A DNA stretch of 64,000 bases from Volvox africanus (lineage: Eukaryota > Chlorophyta > Chlorophyceae > Chlamydomonadales > Volvocaceae), in NCBI GenBank assembly GCA_030268105.1, contig BSDZ01000092.1:62001-126000 (forward strand). Direction: 5' to 3'. The position numbers and the translations under genes were made by a program. The notes under the pieces are model-generated. The model was not told the origin of the DNA. It ran no database searches and saw only the letters and a program-made list of their open reading frames with translations. Positions 37,192 through 50,225 of the stretch are shown here, piece by piece (positions within the stretch are counted from its first letter, which is position 1; the number at the start of each line of letters is the position of its first letter).

Positions 37192-37633
37192 TCGAGCTGG
37201 GGCGGTTTTGCAGGAAGTGCACGCACTGATATGTACCTACTACCCTCCTTGCTAGCTAGCCGGATTGCTAGATGGTCATCTCGAGCCATCGATTTTGTTT
37301 GCCAAGTCGTGATGCTTAGCGTTGTTAAACACTGCACCCTTAATCGACGGTGACGTGGTTATTAAGAAAAGAGGGACTCAAGACACCTAGAGCGGAACTA
37401 AAGGCTCTGAGGCCTGATGGTGACCGTGACCATGGCCGTAGTAGCACCAAGGGGCGGTGACTGGCTGAATAGCGCGGCACTTTACATTACGAATGTTAGG
37501 GCTCTCGTGAGAGATGTCCGGTGTGGTGGCTTGCAGGTGGCTGCTGCGGCTTAGGCGTGATGTTAGGCTGGGGTTTGCAGGTTTGGTTAGCTTTCTCATG
37601 TACATGTTTGTTTTCGGGCACCCCCAGTTTTGT

Positions 37634-38329
37634 ATGTGGTATTCTGTGTTCTTTTTATCGTACCTAAGGCTTCATGCAGTGGAGGGGGAGGGGCTGTGGA
37701 GGTTTAAACAGCTGGTGGGCAGTCGGACTTCATCAAGTGGTATTCATAGTCAGTGAGACTCCCAACTGCACACATGGTATTTGTGCCTAGCATTTAGTCA
37801 CTTAGCTATGTGATATTCTGTGTTCTTTTTATCGTACCTAAGGCTTCATGCAGTGGAGGGGGAGGGGCTGTGGAGGTTTAAACAGCTGGTGGGCAGTCGG
37901 ACTTCATCAAGTGGTATTCATAGTCAGTGAGACTCCCAACTGCACACATGGTATTTGTGCCTAGCATTTAGTCACTTAGCTATGTGATATTCTGTGTTCT
38001 TTTTATCGTACCTAAGGCTTCATGCAGTGGAGGGGGAGGGGCTGTGGAGGTTTAAACAGCTGGTGGGCAGTCGGACTTCATCAAGTGGTATTCATAGTCA
38101 GTGAGACTCCCAACTGCACACATGGTATTTGTGCCTAGCATTTAGTCACTTAGCTATGTGATATTCTGTGTTCTTTTTATCGTACCTAAGGCTTCATGCA
38201 GTGGAGGGGGAGGGGCTGTGGAGGTTTAAACAGCTGGTGGGCAGTCGGACTTCATCAAGTGGTATTCATAGTCAGTGAGACTCCCAACTGCACACATGGT
38301 ATTTGTGCCTAGCATTTAGTCACTTAGCT
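37634..38329 (+). repeat. 174-bp minisatellite, 4 copies (unit 7)
   Basis: Exactly 4 x 174 bp, with the first-copy G variant. Confidence 0.98.
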
Positions 38330-39848
38330 GTCATAGACCTGATATAGTTTTAGTTGCATAGTTTCTTATCTGCCATTCATTAGTGGACCCTAACCAATAG
38401 GAGCGTGTCAAACGTGTTTGTTAGTGGATCTGAACCCTAGATGGTTGTCAACTGTTCATCATTGGATTCTATCCGATAGGAGCTTGTGAACCGTGTTTGT
38501 TAATGGATCTGATTAATGAGCTATTTAACATCCTTCTCAAGTGATTAGGCTGGTGTCATAATCTGCCATGACGACATGGCATGTGACCAGTTTATTTACA
38601 GGGGACTCTCAACTAGACATGCCTGGGACAGCACAAAGGGGGAGGGCATGCGTGCCTCTGTGGGCGTGTGTGTGCATATGCGTGTGTGCGCATGCATGTG
38701 CTGCAGGCATGTGCAATACCATGGTGTTCGAGCCTCGCAGTTGCTCACGAGTGGACGAGCAAGCAGCAGGCCTCTCCGTGACACCACATGTAAATCGTGC
38801 GATGCCTGGATGACCCTTTTTGAGTGTCTCAGTCTCCCCCTGAAGCAGAACAGAGGGGTGCTTTTTAGGTGTTACACTGTGGGCGACTTGTTCTGAAAAC
38901 TTGGGAAGAACTGTTTGGATTTTACTCCGCATGGAGAGCTGTATCTCCATGCAGCGCTGCACAGCCAAATTGCATTTTACTGCAGCAGGCTCTCACTAAG
39001 GTGTATGTATGTTCATACAAGGGTTCAACAATCGTTGGCATTATGACATTATGGTGCCCCAACTTGGGCGTCCATGCCCATCATGGAGATGGCACCGGAA
39101 GGCCTTCGGCGTGCTCCATCTTTATTAATTTCAGGACACGTGATAGTGTACGGCAAGCTACCGTGGGCCACAGTCCAGTGGTCGCATTATGTAAGGAATT
39201 TCAGGACTTTAGATTCCCTACTATGGGGAAGACCAGTACTATACAAGGTGATAACCTTGCGCTCTTGGGGCCTCCGAACCGGTATTGGTGAAACACACAC
39301 TTGTGCGGTGTTGATGTCTTTGAGCTTACGCGAGCTCAATTGTACCAATTGAAATTACAGTTCAATAGGAGCTCAAGAAATCCTTTGCGATGAACCTACG
39401 TAATCTGTTGTTCCAATGTACGGCCCGAAGCCACGAACAGCGGACCGATTATGGTAATACGGGGTTCTTATCGCCACACGGAAGCGCCCCTACATTGCCA
39501 TTCAAATTACTTTGCTTCAGTGTTACAACCGGATAAAGGAAAGCTGTGAAACCTTCGCCTTTAGACCTGATTATGCTCCGTCGCTCTACATAACCATAGC
39601 CCACCCTGTGTGACCCATTAACATCCTAACTAGTTATTTTAAAACCATTTTCCATAATTGCTTTCGAATTCCTTAGAGAGACTCCAAAGAACAGGCTTTG
39701 GCCTGTCAACACAACCGTTTGCCTCTAGACAAAACCTTAGTGTCGTTTATTGAGTAATACATCTCAACGATTTGCTTAGCGATAGTGCTTCATTGGACGC
39801 TTCGATTACCGGCTCCTTGACCACGACCCGGCTGTCCAGGCGTCAGCC

Positions 39849-42380
39849 ATGATCTCGCTGTTGGTGAAACTGGGCTTCAAGCCTAAGGATCGTGCTTATG
39901 AGAGGATCGACACAATCTCGGACACCAACAGCACCGCTAACGATAATGACAGCGTTATGAGCAACAGCAGCTGCCTAAATGGCAAAGCTGTAGAGCAGCC
40001 TGCAGGTGGAGTGGTCGTCACTCCTTTGCGTGAACTAATGAAGAAGTTTAGCCGCAAGTGGATTCCGACAGAAAAGGTGAATTCGTGTTGCTGTCTTTCC
40101 TGATGTTCAGTTCTAAGTAAGGCCAACTCCCATCAAGCCTGCCTTTCGTCGTCGTTTATGTTTTCTTCGATTCCGTCTTTTTTCGGTCATTCCGTGACAT
40201 CCCATCCCTTCCACCTTTTCTGTCGCAGCCTCTTCAGCGGTTCGGGAAGCTCGAGGGCGAAGAATCCTTGACGTTGCAGGAGCGGTTGTCCGCGCGGCGC
40301 CTGCAAATAGCTGAGAAGGGGACTCTGCTTAAGGTCCTGCTATCCTGGGTGAGTTTGAGCTGATCAGGAGTTTGCTCCAGCAGTGGTGATGGGTGTTGAG
40401 ATGCCTTGGGGGTCGCTTGTCTGACAGTCGCTCGATGTGATTGGGCCATGCGCCGACCCGCACCGCTTGCTGACTATCGACCAACGTGTCGACCCCCCGT
40501 CTTTTGCGTGCGCACAACAGAAGGGCGCGCCCGAGAATCTTCACCAGGCCGGAGCCCAACTGGAAGCCCAGCCAGTTCCAGCAGCGCAGCAGGTGGTGGG
40601 TCAGACCTGACGCCTGAGGGGGTTCCGGGGAGGAGGTCGCCTTTCTCATACCAGTGCGCGGCTTGTGCTGCACTGTGTTGGTTGCAAAGTGCCTGCAGGA
40701 AAGCGCTTCTCAGGGGAGGCGAATGGGGAACATGGTTTCCGAGGGGAGGGGAGACGGACGGAGGGAGTTGCCCGAGGGGTGGGCTCATCATACATGTCGT
40801 TATTTTGTCGTCGTTCAGATGTCGCCGAAACTAATTTGTGTACATGCGCTTGTGTTTGGACGTCCAATACCCCCTCGGAAACACATCAAGATGCTTTCCG
40901 TGATGCAGATGTTCCATGTCTACGCACGTAAACGGTGCACTAACTGATGAAAAGCTTTTTTGTGTGTCTCGTTCTCTGCCAGCAGGAGCCGCAGCTGGAG
41001 AGTGAGGAGAACAACGTGCAGCAATGCGCGGGTGGCGTGATGGCCCCGTCGGGGTTGGCGGGAGCAGCGGCGGCCATTGAGCTAGCATATCAGCGGTAGG
41101 TGCAGTGTATAACTAGGTGTACGGCGGAGTGACGTGGTAGTGCGTGGCGGTCTGAGTACGTGGCGGCAAATGCATGAAGGCGTACGTGTTTCGGATGTGC
41201 GACTTCCTGTTTACCCGAAACCCACAATGCTGGGATCTCTTGCTTACACCTGCAACCCCACCCATGCCTTTTCCATACAGGTTGGACGAGACCACCGAAG
41301 CTGAGGGCTTCGAGGGCTTCCAAGTCCAGGTGCGTGGGCAAGAAGTCATCGAAGCAACATAGTCTTATGTATACAAAACCCGACAACTGCTGGATGTTCG
41401 CTCTTTTATCTGCAGGTGTCAGATTTGATTTCGCAACTCGAGAAGCTGAGGTCGGGGGCCGCCATGATGGAGGCCAGGAAGGGGGGCCTTTCCGGGGCCT
41501 CTACAGACCTGCAGGGCAGCAGCATCACTGCCAAATTTGCCATCATCCCTGCCGCCAGCTGTCCTGCTATGGGCGCCACGAGTCCGCCTTCTGCAGTCGA
41601 AGTCGCAGATGCTGGTGCCGCTTCCATTTTCATCAACAAGGCTGCGCAGCAACCCCAGGAGTTGTACCAACCCCTGGAGCTCACGCAGCCACCAAAACCG
41701 CACCCGAAAACCCCAGAGCGGCGTCTGCCCCCTGAGGCACGGAACTGGGGTCTGCAGGACTGCCGGTCCTGGGCGGGGGAGCAGCATTGGTCGTCCTGGG
41801 CGGAGGTTCAGGCGTTTACCAAGACGCTTGAGCCGACCCTAGCAGAAGCCATTCGTGAAGCAAGTAAGTCTGGTGGTGTGCACGTCGCGCTCCATCTCAT
41901 GCTAGCTAGGTGCATGGTTGTCATTGAGGGGTTGTCATTGTGTGAGGGGTTGTGAAAAGACACCCCTGAGTCTAGGTCTGCTGACTGGTTTGGCTCCCAA
42001 GTATCCTGTTCTATCTGCTGACTCAGCAGGCAGTGGGCCTTGCCACCTGCTGTCTGCCTGCACATCTAAGCGCAGCCCACCTTACATTAATTGATTTCTG
42101 GCACAGAGACGTTCGCTCTCCCCCACACACTTTGCCCTCTTTAGGCCTCGAGCACAATCCACTTGTTGCCTTCGGGAAGGAGCAGGCGGCAGCTCCAGCA
42201 ATTTCCTATGTGCAGCTCAAGCTGATGGAGCTTTGTGGCTCCAATCGTTGGGGGACGGCGTCCATCAAGGCCGCCTCGCTTGAGGGGCCCCGCAAGAGGC
42301 GCCCTTTCTTGGCGGCCTTCCTAAGGGCTGCCAAGGGAATCACAGAGCCGTGTGTTCAGCGTGGGGGCATTCGGCTCTGA
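39849..42380 (+). CDS. Unrecognised 452-aa protein (unit 8)
   Basis: Exons: 39849-40076, 40229-40348, 40428-40592, 40983-41095, 41281-41329, 41416-41863, 42145-42380. Intact; predicted protein as in unit 1. Confidence 0.77.
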
Positions 42381-42822
42381 TCGAGCTGGGGCGGTTTTGC
42401 AGGAAGTGCACGCACTGATATGTACCTACTACCCTCCTTGCTAGCTAGCCGGATTGCTAGATGGTCATCTCGAGCCATCGATTTTGTTTGCCAAGTCGTG
42501 ATGCTTAGCGTTGTTAAACACTGCACCCTTAATCGACGGTGACGTGGTTATTAAGAAAAGAGGGACTCAAGACACCTAGAGCGGAACTAAAGGCTCTGAG
42601 GCCTGATGGTGACCGTGACCATGGCCGTAGTAGCACCAAGGGGCGGTGACTGGCTGAATAGCGCGGCACTTTACATTACGAATGTTAGGGCTCTCGTGAG
42701 AGATGTCCGGTGTGGTGGCTTGCAGGTGGCTGCTGCGGCTTAGGCGTGATGTTAGGCTGGGGTTTGCAGGTTTGGTTAGCTTTCTCATGTACATGTTTGT
42801 TTTCGGGCACCCCCAGTTTTGT

Positions 42823-43518
42823 ATGTGGTATTCTGTGTTCTTTTTATCGTACCTAAGGCTTCATGCAGTGGAGGGGGAGGGGCTGTGGAGGTTTAAACAG
42901 CTGGTGGGCAGTCGGACTTCATCAAGTGGTATTCATAGTCAGTGAGACTCCCAACTGCACACATGGTATTTGTGCCTAGCATTTAGTCACTTAGCTATGT
43001 GATATTCTGTGTTCTTTTTATCGTACCTAAGGCTTCATGCAGTGGAGGGGGAGGGGCTGTGGAGGTTTAAACAGCTGGTGGGCAGTCGGACTTCATCAAG
43101 TGGTATTCATAGTCAGTGAGACTCCCAACTGCACACATGGTATTTGTGCCTAGCATTTAGTCACTTAGCTATGTGATATTCTGTGTTCTTTTTATCGTAC
43201 CTAAGGCTTCATGCAGTGGAGGGGGAGGGGCTGTGGAGGTTTAAACAGCTGGTGGGCAGTCGGACTTCATCAAGTGGTATTCATAGTCAGTGAGACTCCC
43301 AACTGCACACATGGTATTTGTGCCTAGCATTTAGTCACTTAGCTATGTGATATTCTGTGTTCTTTTTATCGTACCTAAGGCTTCATGCAGTGGAGGGGGA
43401 GGGGCTGTGGAGGTTTAAACAGCTGGTGGGCAGTCGGACTTCATCAAGTGGTATTCATAGTCAGTGAGACTCCCAACTGCACACATGGTATTTGTGCCTA
43501 GCATTTAGTCACTTAGCT
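42823..43518 (+). repeat. 174-bp minisatellite, 4 copies (unit 8)
   Basis: Exactly 4 x 174 bp, with the first-copy G variant. Confidence 0.98.
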
Positions 43519-45037
43519 GTCATAGACCTGATATAGTTTTAGTTGCATAGTTTCTTATCTGCCATTCATTAGTGGACCCTAACCAATAGGAGCGTGTCAA
43601 ACGTGTTTGTTAGTGGATCTGAACCCTAGATGGTTGTCAACTGTTCATCATTGGATTCTATCCGATAGGAGCTTGTGAACCGTGTTTGTTAATGGATCTG
43701 ATTAATGAGCTATTTAACATCCTTCTCAAGTGATTAGGCTGGTGTCATAATCTGCCATGACGACATGGCATGTGACCAGTTTATTTACAGGGGACTCTCA
43801 ACTAGACATGCCTGGGACAGCACAAAGGGGGAGGGCATGCGTGCCTCTGTGGGCGTGTGTGTGCATATGCGTGTGTGCGCATGCATGTGCTGCAGGCATG
43901 TGCAATACCATGGTGTTCGAGCCTCGCAGTTGCTCACGAGTGGACGAGCAAGCAGCAGGCCTCTCCGTGACACCACATGTAAATCGTGCGATGCCTGGAT
44001 GACCCTTTTTGAGTGTCTCAGTCTCCCCCTGAAGCAGAACAGAGGGGTGCTTTTTAGGTGTTACACTGTGGGCGACTTGTTCTGAAAACTTGGGAAGAAC
44101 TGTTTGGATTTTACTCCGCATGGAGAGCTGTATCTCCATGCAGCGCTGCACAGCCAAATTGCATTTTACTGCAGCAGGCTCTCACTAAGGTGTATGTATG
44201 TTCATACAAGGGTTCAACAATCGTTGGCATTATGACATTATGGTGCCCCAACTTGGGCGTCCATGCCCATCATGGAGATGGCACCGGAAGGCCTTCGGCG
44301 TGCTCCATCTTTATTAATTTCAGGACACGTGATAGTGTACGGCAAGCTACCGTGGGCCACAGTCCAGTGGTCGCATTATGTAAGGAATTTCAGGACTTTA
44401 GATTCCCTACTATGGGGAAGACCAGTACTATACAAGGTGATAACCTTGCGCTCTTGGGGCCTCCGAACCGGTATTGGTGAAACACACACTTGTGCGGTGT
44501 TGATGTCTTTGAGCTTACGCGAGCTCAATTGTACCAATTGAAATTACAGTTCAATAGGAGCTCAAGAAATCCTTTGCGATGAACCTACGTAATCTGTTGT
44601 TCCAATGTACGGCCCGAAGCCACGAACAGCGGACCGATTATGGTAATACGGGGTTCTTATCGCCACACGGAAGCGCCCCTACATTGCCATTCAAATTACT
44701 TTGCTTCAGTGTTACAACCGGATAAAGGAAAGCTGTGAAACCTTCGCCTTTAGACCTGATTATGCTCCGTCGCTCTACATAACCATAGCCCACCCTGTGT
44801 GACCCATTAACATCCTAACTAGTTATTTTAAAACCATTTTCCATAATTGCTTTCGAATTCCTTAGAGAGACTCCAAAGAACAGGCTTTGGCCTGTCAACA
44901 CAACCGTTTGCCTCTAGACAAAACCTTAGTGTCGTTTATTGAGTAATACATCTCAACGATTTGCTTAGCGATAGTGCTTCATTGGACGCTTCGATTACCG
45001 GCTCCTTGACCACGACCCGGCTGTCCAGGCGTCAGCC

Positions 45038-47569
45038 ATGATCTCGCTGTTGGTGAAACTGGGCTTCAAGCCTAAGGATCGTGCTTATGAGAGGATCGAC
45101 ACAATCTCGGACACCAACAGCACCGCTAACGATAATGACAGCGTTATGAGCAACAGCAGCTGCCTAAATGGCAAAGCTGTAGAGCAGCCTGCAGGTGGAG
45201 TGGTCGTCACTCCTTTGCGTGAACTAATGAAGAAGTTTAGCCGCAAGTGGATTCCGACAGAAAAGGTGAATTCGTGTTGCTGTCTTTCCTGATGTTCAGT
45301 TCTAAGTAAGGCCAACTCCCATCAAGCCTGCCTTTCGTCGTCGTTTATGTTTTCTTCGATTCCGTCTTTTTTCGGTCATTCCGTGACATCCCATCCCTTC
45401 CACCTTTTCTGTCGCAGCCTCTTCAGCGGTTCGGGAAGCTCGAGGGCGAAGAATCCTTGACGTTGCAGGAGCGGTTGTCCGCGCGGCGCCTGCAAATAGC
45501 TGAGAAGGGGACTCTGCTTAAGGTCCTGCTATCCTGGGTGAGTTTGAGCTGATCAGGAGTTTGCTCCAGCAGTGGTGATGGGTGTTGAGATGCCTTGGGG
45601 GTCGCTTGTCTGACAGTCGCTCGATGTGATTGGGCCATGCGCCGACCCGCACCGCTTGCTGACTATCGACCAACGTGTCGACCCCCCGTCTTTTGCGTGC
45701 GCACAACAGAAGGGCGCGCCCGAGAATCTTCACCAGGCCGGAGCCCAACTGGAAGCCCAGCCAGTTCCAGCAGCGCAGCAGGTGGTGGGTCAGACCTGAC
45801 GCCTGAGGGGGTTCCGGGGAGGAGGTCGCCTTTCTCATACCAGTGCGCGGCTTGTGCTGCACTGTGTTGGTTGCAAAGTGCCTGCAGGAAAGCGCTTCTC
45901 AGGGGAGGCGAATGGGGAACATGGTTTCCGAGGGGAGGGGAGACGGACGGAGGGAGTTGCCCGAGGGGTGGGCTCATCATACATGTCGTTATTTTGTCGT
46001 CGTTCAGATGTCGCCGAAACTAATTTGTGTACATGCGCTTGTGTTTGGACGTCCAATACCCCCTCGGAAACACATCAAGATGCTTTCCGTGATGCAGATG
46101 TTCCATGTCTACGCACGTAAACGGTGCACTAACTGATGAAAAGCTTTTTTGTGTGTCTCGTTCTCTGCCAGCAGGAGCCGCAGCTGGAGAGTGAGGAGAA
46201 CAACGTGCAGCAATGCGCGGGTGGCGTGATGGCCCCGTCGGGGTTGGCGGGAGCAGCGGCGGCCATTGAGCTAGCATATCAGCGGTAGGTGCAGTGTATA
46301 ACTAGGTGTACGGCGGAGTGACGTGGTAGTGCGTGGCGGTCTGAGTACGTGGCGGCAAATGCATGAAGGCGTACGTGTTTCGGATGTGCGACTTCCTGTT
46401 TACCCGAAACCCACAATGCTGGGATCTCTTGCTTACACCTGCAACCCCACCCATGCCTTTTCCATACAGGTTGGACGAGACCACCGAAGCTGAGGGCTTC
46501 GAGGGCTTCCAAGTCCAGGTGCGTGGGCAAGAAGTCATCGAAGCAACATAGTCTTATGTATACAAAACCCGACAACTGCTGGATGTTCGCTCTTTTATCT
46601 GCAGGTGTCAGATTTGATTTCGCAACTCGAGAAGCTGAGGTCGGGGGCCGCCATGATGGAGGCCAGGAAGGGGGGCCTTTCCGGGGCCTCTACAGACCTG
46701 CAGGGCAGCAGCATCACTGCCAAATTTGCCATCATCCCTGCCGCCAGCTGTCCTGCTATGGGCGCCACGAGTCCGCCTTCTGCAGTCGAAGTCGCAGATG
46801 CTGGTGCCGCTTCCATTTTCATCAACAAGGCTGCGCAGCAACCCCAGGAGTTGTACCAACCCCTGGAGCTCACGCAGCCACCAAAACCGCACCCGAAAAC
46901 CCCAGAGCGGCGTCTGCCCCCTGAGGCACGGAACTGGGGTCTGCAGGACTGCCGGTCCTGGGCGGGGGAGCAGCATTGGTCGTCCTGGGCGGAGGTTCAG
47001 GCGTTTACCAAGACGCTTGAGCCGACCCTAGCAGAAGCCATTCGTGAAGCAAGTAAGTCTGGTGGTGTGCACGTCGCGCTCCATCTCATGCTAGCTAGGT
47101 GCATGGTTGTCATTGAGGGGTTGTCATTGTGTGAGGGGTTGTGAAAAGACACCCCTGAGTCTAGGTCTGCTGACTGGTTTGGCTCCCAAGTATCCTGTTC
47201 TATCTGCTGACTCAGCAGGCAGTGGGCCTTGCCACCTGCTGTCTGCCTGCACATCTAAGCGCAGCCCACCTTACATTAATTGATTTCTGGCACAGAGACG
47301 TTCGCTCTCCCCCACACACTTTGCCCTCTTTAGGCCTCGAGCACAATCCACTTGTTGCCTTCGGGAAGGAGCAGGCGGCAGCTCCAGCAATTTCCTATGT
47401 GCAGCTCAAGCTGATGGAGCTTTGTGGCTCCAATCGTTGGGGGACGGCGTCCATCAAGGCCGCCTCGCTTGAGGGGCCCCGCAAGAGGCGCCCTTTCTTG
47501 GCGGCCTTCCTAAGGGCTGCCAAGGGAATCACAGAGCCGTGTGTTCAGCGTGGGGGCATTCGGCTCTGA
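45038..47569 (+). CDS. Unrecognised 452-aa protein (unit 9)
   Basis: Exons: 45038-45265, 45418-45537, 45617-45781, 46172-46284, 46470-46518, 46605-47052, 47334-47569. Intact; predicted protein as in unit 1. Confidence 0.77.
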
Positions 47570-48011
47570 TCGAGCTGGGGCGGTTTTGCAGGAAGTGCAC
47601 GCACTGATATGTACCTACTACCCTCCTTGCTAGCTAGCCGGATTGCTAGATGGTCATCTCGAGCCATCGATTTTGTTTGCCAAGTCGTGATGCTTAGCGT
47701 TGTTAAACACTGCACCCTTAATCGACGGTGACGTGGTTATTAAGAAAAGAGGGACTCAAGACACCTAGAGCGGAACTAAAGGCTCTGAGGCCTGATGGTG
47801 ACCGTGACCATGGCCGTAGTAGCACCAAGGGGCGGTGACTGGCTGAATAGCGCGGCACTTTACATTACGAATGTTAGGGCTCTCGTGAGAGATGTCCGGT
47901 GTGGTGGCTTGCAGGTGGCTGCTGCGGCTTAGGCGTGATGTTAGGCTGGGGTTTGCAGGTTTGGTTAGCTTTCTCATGTACATGTTTGTTTTCGGGCACC
48001 CCCAGTTTTGT

Positions 48012-48706
48012 ATGTGGTATTCTGTGTTCTTTTTATCGTACCTAAGGCTTCATGCAGTGGAGGGGGAGGGGCTGTGGAGGTTTAAACAGCTGGTGGGCAG
48101 TCGGACTTCATCAAGTGGTATTCATAGTCAGTGAGACTCCCAACTGCACACATGGTATTTGTGCCTAGCATTTAGTCACTTAGCTATGTGATATTCTGTG
48201 TTCTTTTTATCGTACCTAAGGCTTCATGCAGTGGAGGGGGAGGGGCTGTGGAGGTTTAAACAGCTGGTGGGCAGTCGGACTTCATCAAGTGGTATTCATA
48301 GTCAGTGAGACTCCCAACTGCACACATGGTATTTGTGCCTAGCATTTAGTCACTTAGCTATGTGATATTCTGTGTTCTTTTTATCGTACCTAAGGCTTCA
48401 TGCAGTGGAGGGGGAGGGGCTGTGGAGGTTTAAACAGCTGGTGGGCAGTCGGACTTCATCAAGTGGTATTCATAGTCAGTGAGACTCCCAACTGCACACA
48501 TGGTATTTGTGCCTAGCATTTAGTCACTTAGCTATGTGATATTCTGTGTTCTTTTATCGTACCTAAGGCTTCATGCAGTGGAGGGGGAGGGGCTGTGGAG
48601 GTTTAAACAGCTGGTGGGCAGTCGGACTTCATCAAGTGGTATTCATAGTCAGTGAGACTCCCAACTGCACACATGGTATTTGTGCCTAGCATTTAGTCAC
48701 TTAGCT
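48012..48706 (+). repeat. 174-bp minisatellite, 4 copies, one lacking a T (unit 9)
   Basis: 695 bp. The fourth copy has four T's at 48552-48555 where every other copy has five. This is the only within-block variant I found apart from the first-copy G. Confidence 0.97.
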
Positions 48707-50225
48707 GTCATAGACCTGATATAGTTTTAGTTGCATAGTTTCTTATCTGCCATTCATTAGTGGACCCTAACCAATAGGAGCGTGTCAAACGTGTTTGTTA
48801 GTGGATCTGAACCCTAGATGGTTGTCAACTGTTCATCATTGGATTCTATCCGATAGGAGCTTGTGAACCGTGTTTGTTAATGGATCTGATTAATGAGCTA
48901 TTTAACATCCTTCTCAAGTGATTAGGCTGGTGTCATAATCTGCCATGACGACATGGCATGTGACCAGTTTATTTACAGGGGACTCTCAACTAGACATGCC
49001 TGGGACAGCACAAAGGGGGAGGGCATGCGTGCCTCTGTGGGCGTGTGTGTGCATATGCGTGTGTGCGCATGCATGTGCTGCAGGCATGTGCAATACCATG
49101 GTGTTCGAGCCTCGCAGTTGCTCACGAGTGGACGAGCAAGCAGCAGGCCTCTCCGTGACACCACATGTAAATCGTGCGATGCCTGGATGACCCTTTTTGA
49201 GTGTCTCAGTCTCCCCCTGAAGCAGAACAGAGGGGTGCTTTTTAGGTGTTACACTGTGGGCGACTTGTTCTGAAAACTTGGGAAGAACTGTTTGGATTTT
49301 ACTCCGCATGGAGAGCTGTATCTCCATGCAGCGCTGCACAGCCAAATTGCATTTTACTGCAGCAGGCTCTCACTAAGGTGTATGTATGTTCATACAAGGG
49401 TTCAACAATCGTTGGCATTATGACATTATGGTGCCCCAACTTGGGCGTCCATGCCCATCATGGAGATGGCACCGGAAGGCCTTCGGCGTGCTCCATCTTT
49501 ATTAATTTCAGGACACGTGATAGTGTACGGCAAGCTACCGTGGGCCACAGTCCAGTGGTCGCATTATGTAAGGAATTTCAGGACTTTAGATTCCCTACTA
49601 TGGGGAAGACCAGTACTATACAAGGTGATAACCTTGCGCTCTTGGGGCCTCCGAACCGGTATTGGTGAAACACACACTTGTGCGGTGTTGATGTCTTTGA
49701 GCTTACGCGAGCTCAATTGTACCAATTGAAATTACAGTTCAATAGGAGCTCAAGAAATCCTTTGCGATGAACCTACGTAATCTGTTGTTCCAATGTACGG
49801 CCCGAAGCCACGAACAGCGGACCGATTATGGTAATACGGGGTTCTTATCGCCACACGGAAGCGCCCCTACATTGCCATTCAAATTACTTTGCTTCAGTGT
49901 TACAACCGGATAAAGGAAAGCTGTGAAACCTTCGCCTTTAGACCTGATTATGCTCCGTCGCTCTACATAACCATAGCCCACCCTGTGTGACCCATTAACA
50001 TCCTAACTAGTTATTTTAAAACCATTTTCCATAATTGCTTTCGAATTCCTTAGAGAGACTCCAAAGAACAGGCTTTGGCCTGTCAACACAACCGTTTGCC
50101 TCTAGACAAAACCTTAGTGTCGTTTATTGAGTAATACATCTCAACGATTTGCTTAGCGATAGTGCTTCATTGGACGCTTCGATTACCGGCTCCTTGACCA
50201 CGACCCGGCTGTCCAGGCGTCAGCC

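Larger units (their letters stand above)
34268..39456 (+). repeat. Array unit 7 (5189 bp)
   Basis: 5' region 34268-34659, gene 34660-37191, 3' flank 37192-37633, 174-bp repeats 37634-38329, spacer 38330-39456. Confidence 0.97.
39457..44645 (+). repeat. Array unit 8 (5189 bp)
   Basis: 5' region 39457-39848, gene 39849-42380, 3' flank 42381-42822, 174-bp repeats 42823-43518, spacer 43519-44645. Confidence 0.97.
44646..49833 (+). repeat. Array unit 9 (5188 bp)
   Basis: 5' region 44646-45037, gene 45038-47569, 3' flank 47570-48011, 174-bp repeats 48012-48706, spacer 48707-49833. It is one base short because of a T-run deletion in the minisatellite. Confidence 0.97.
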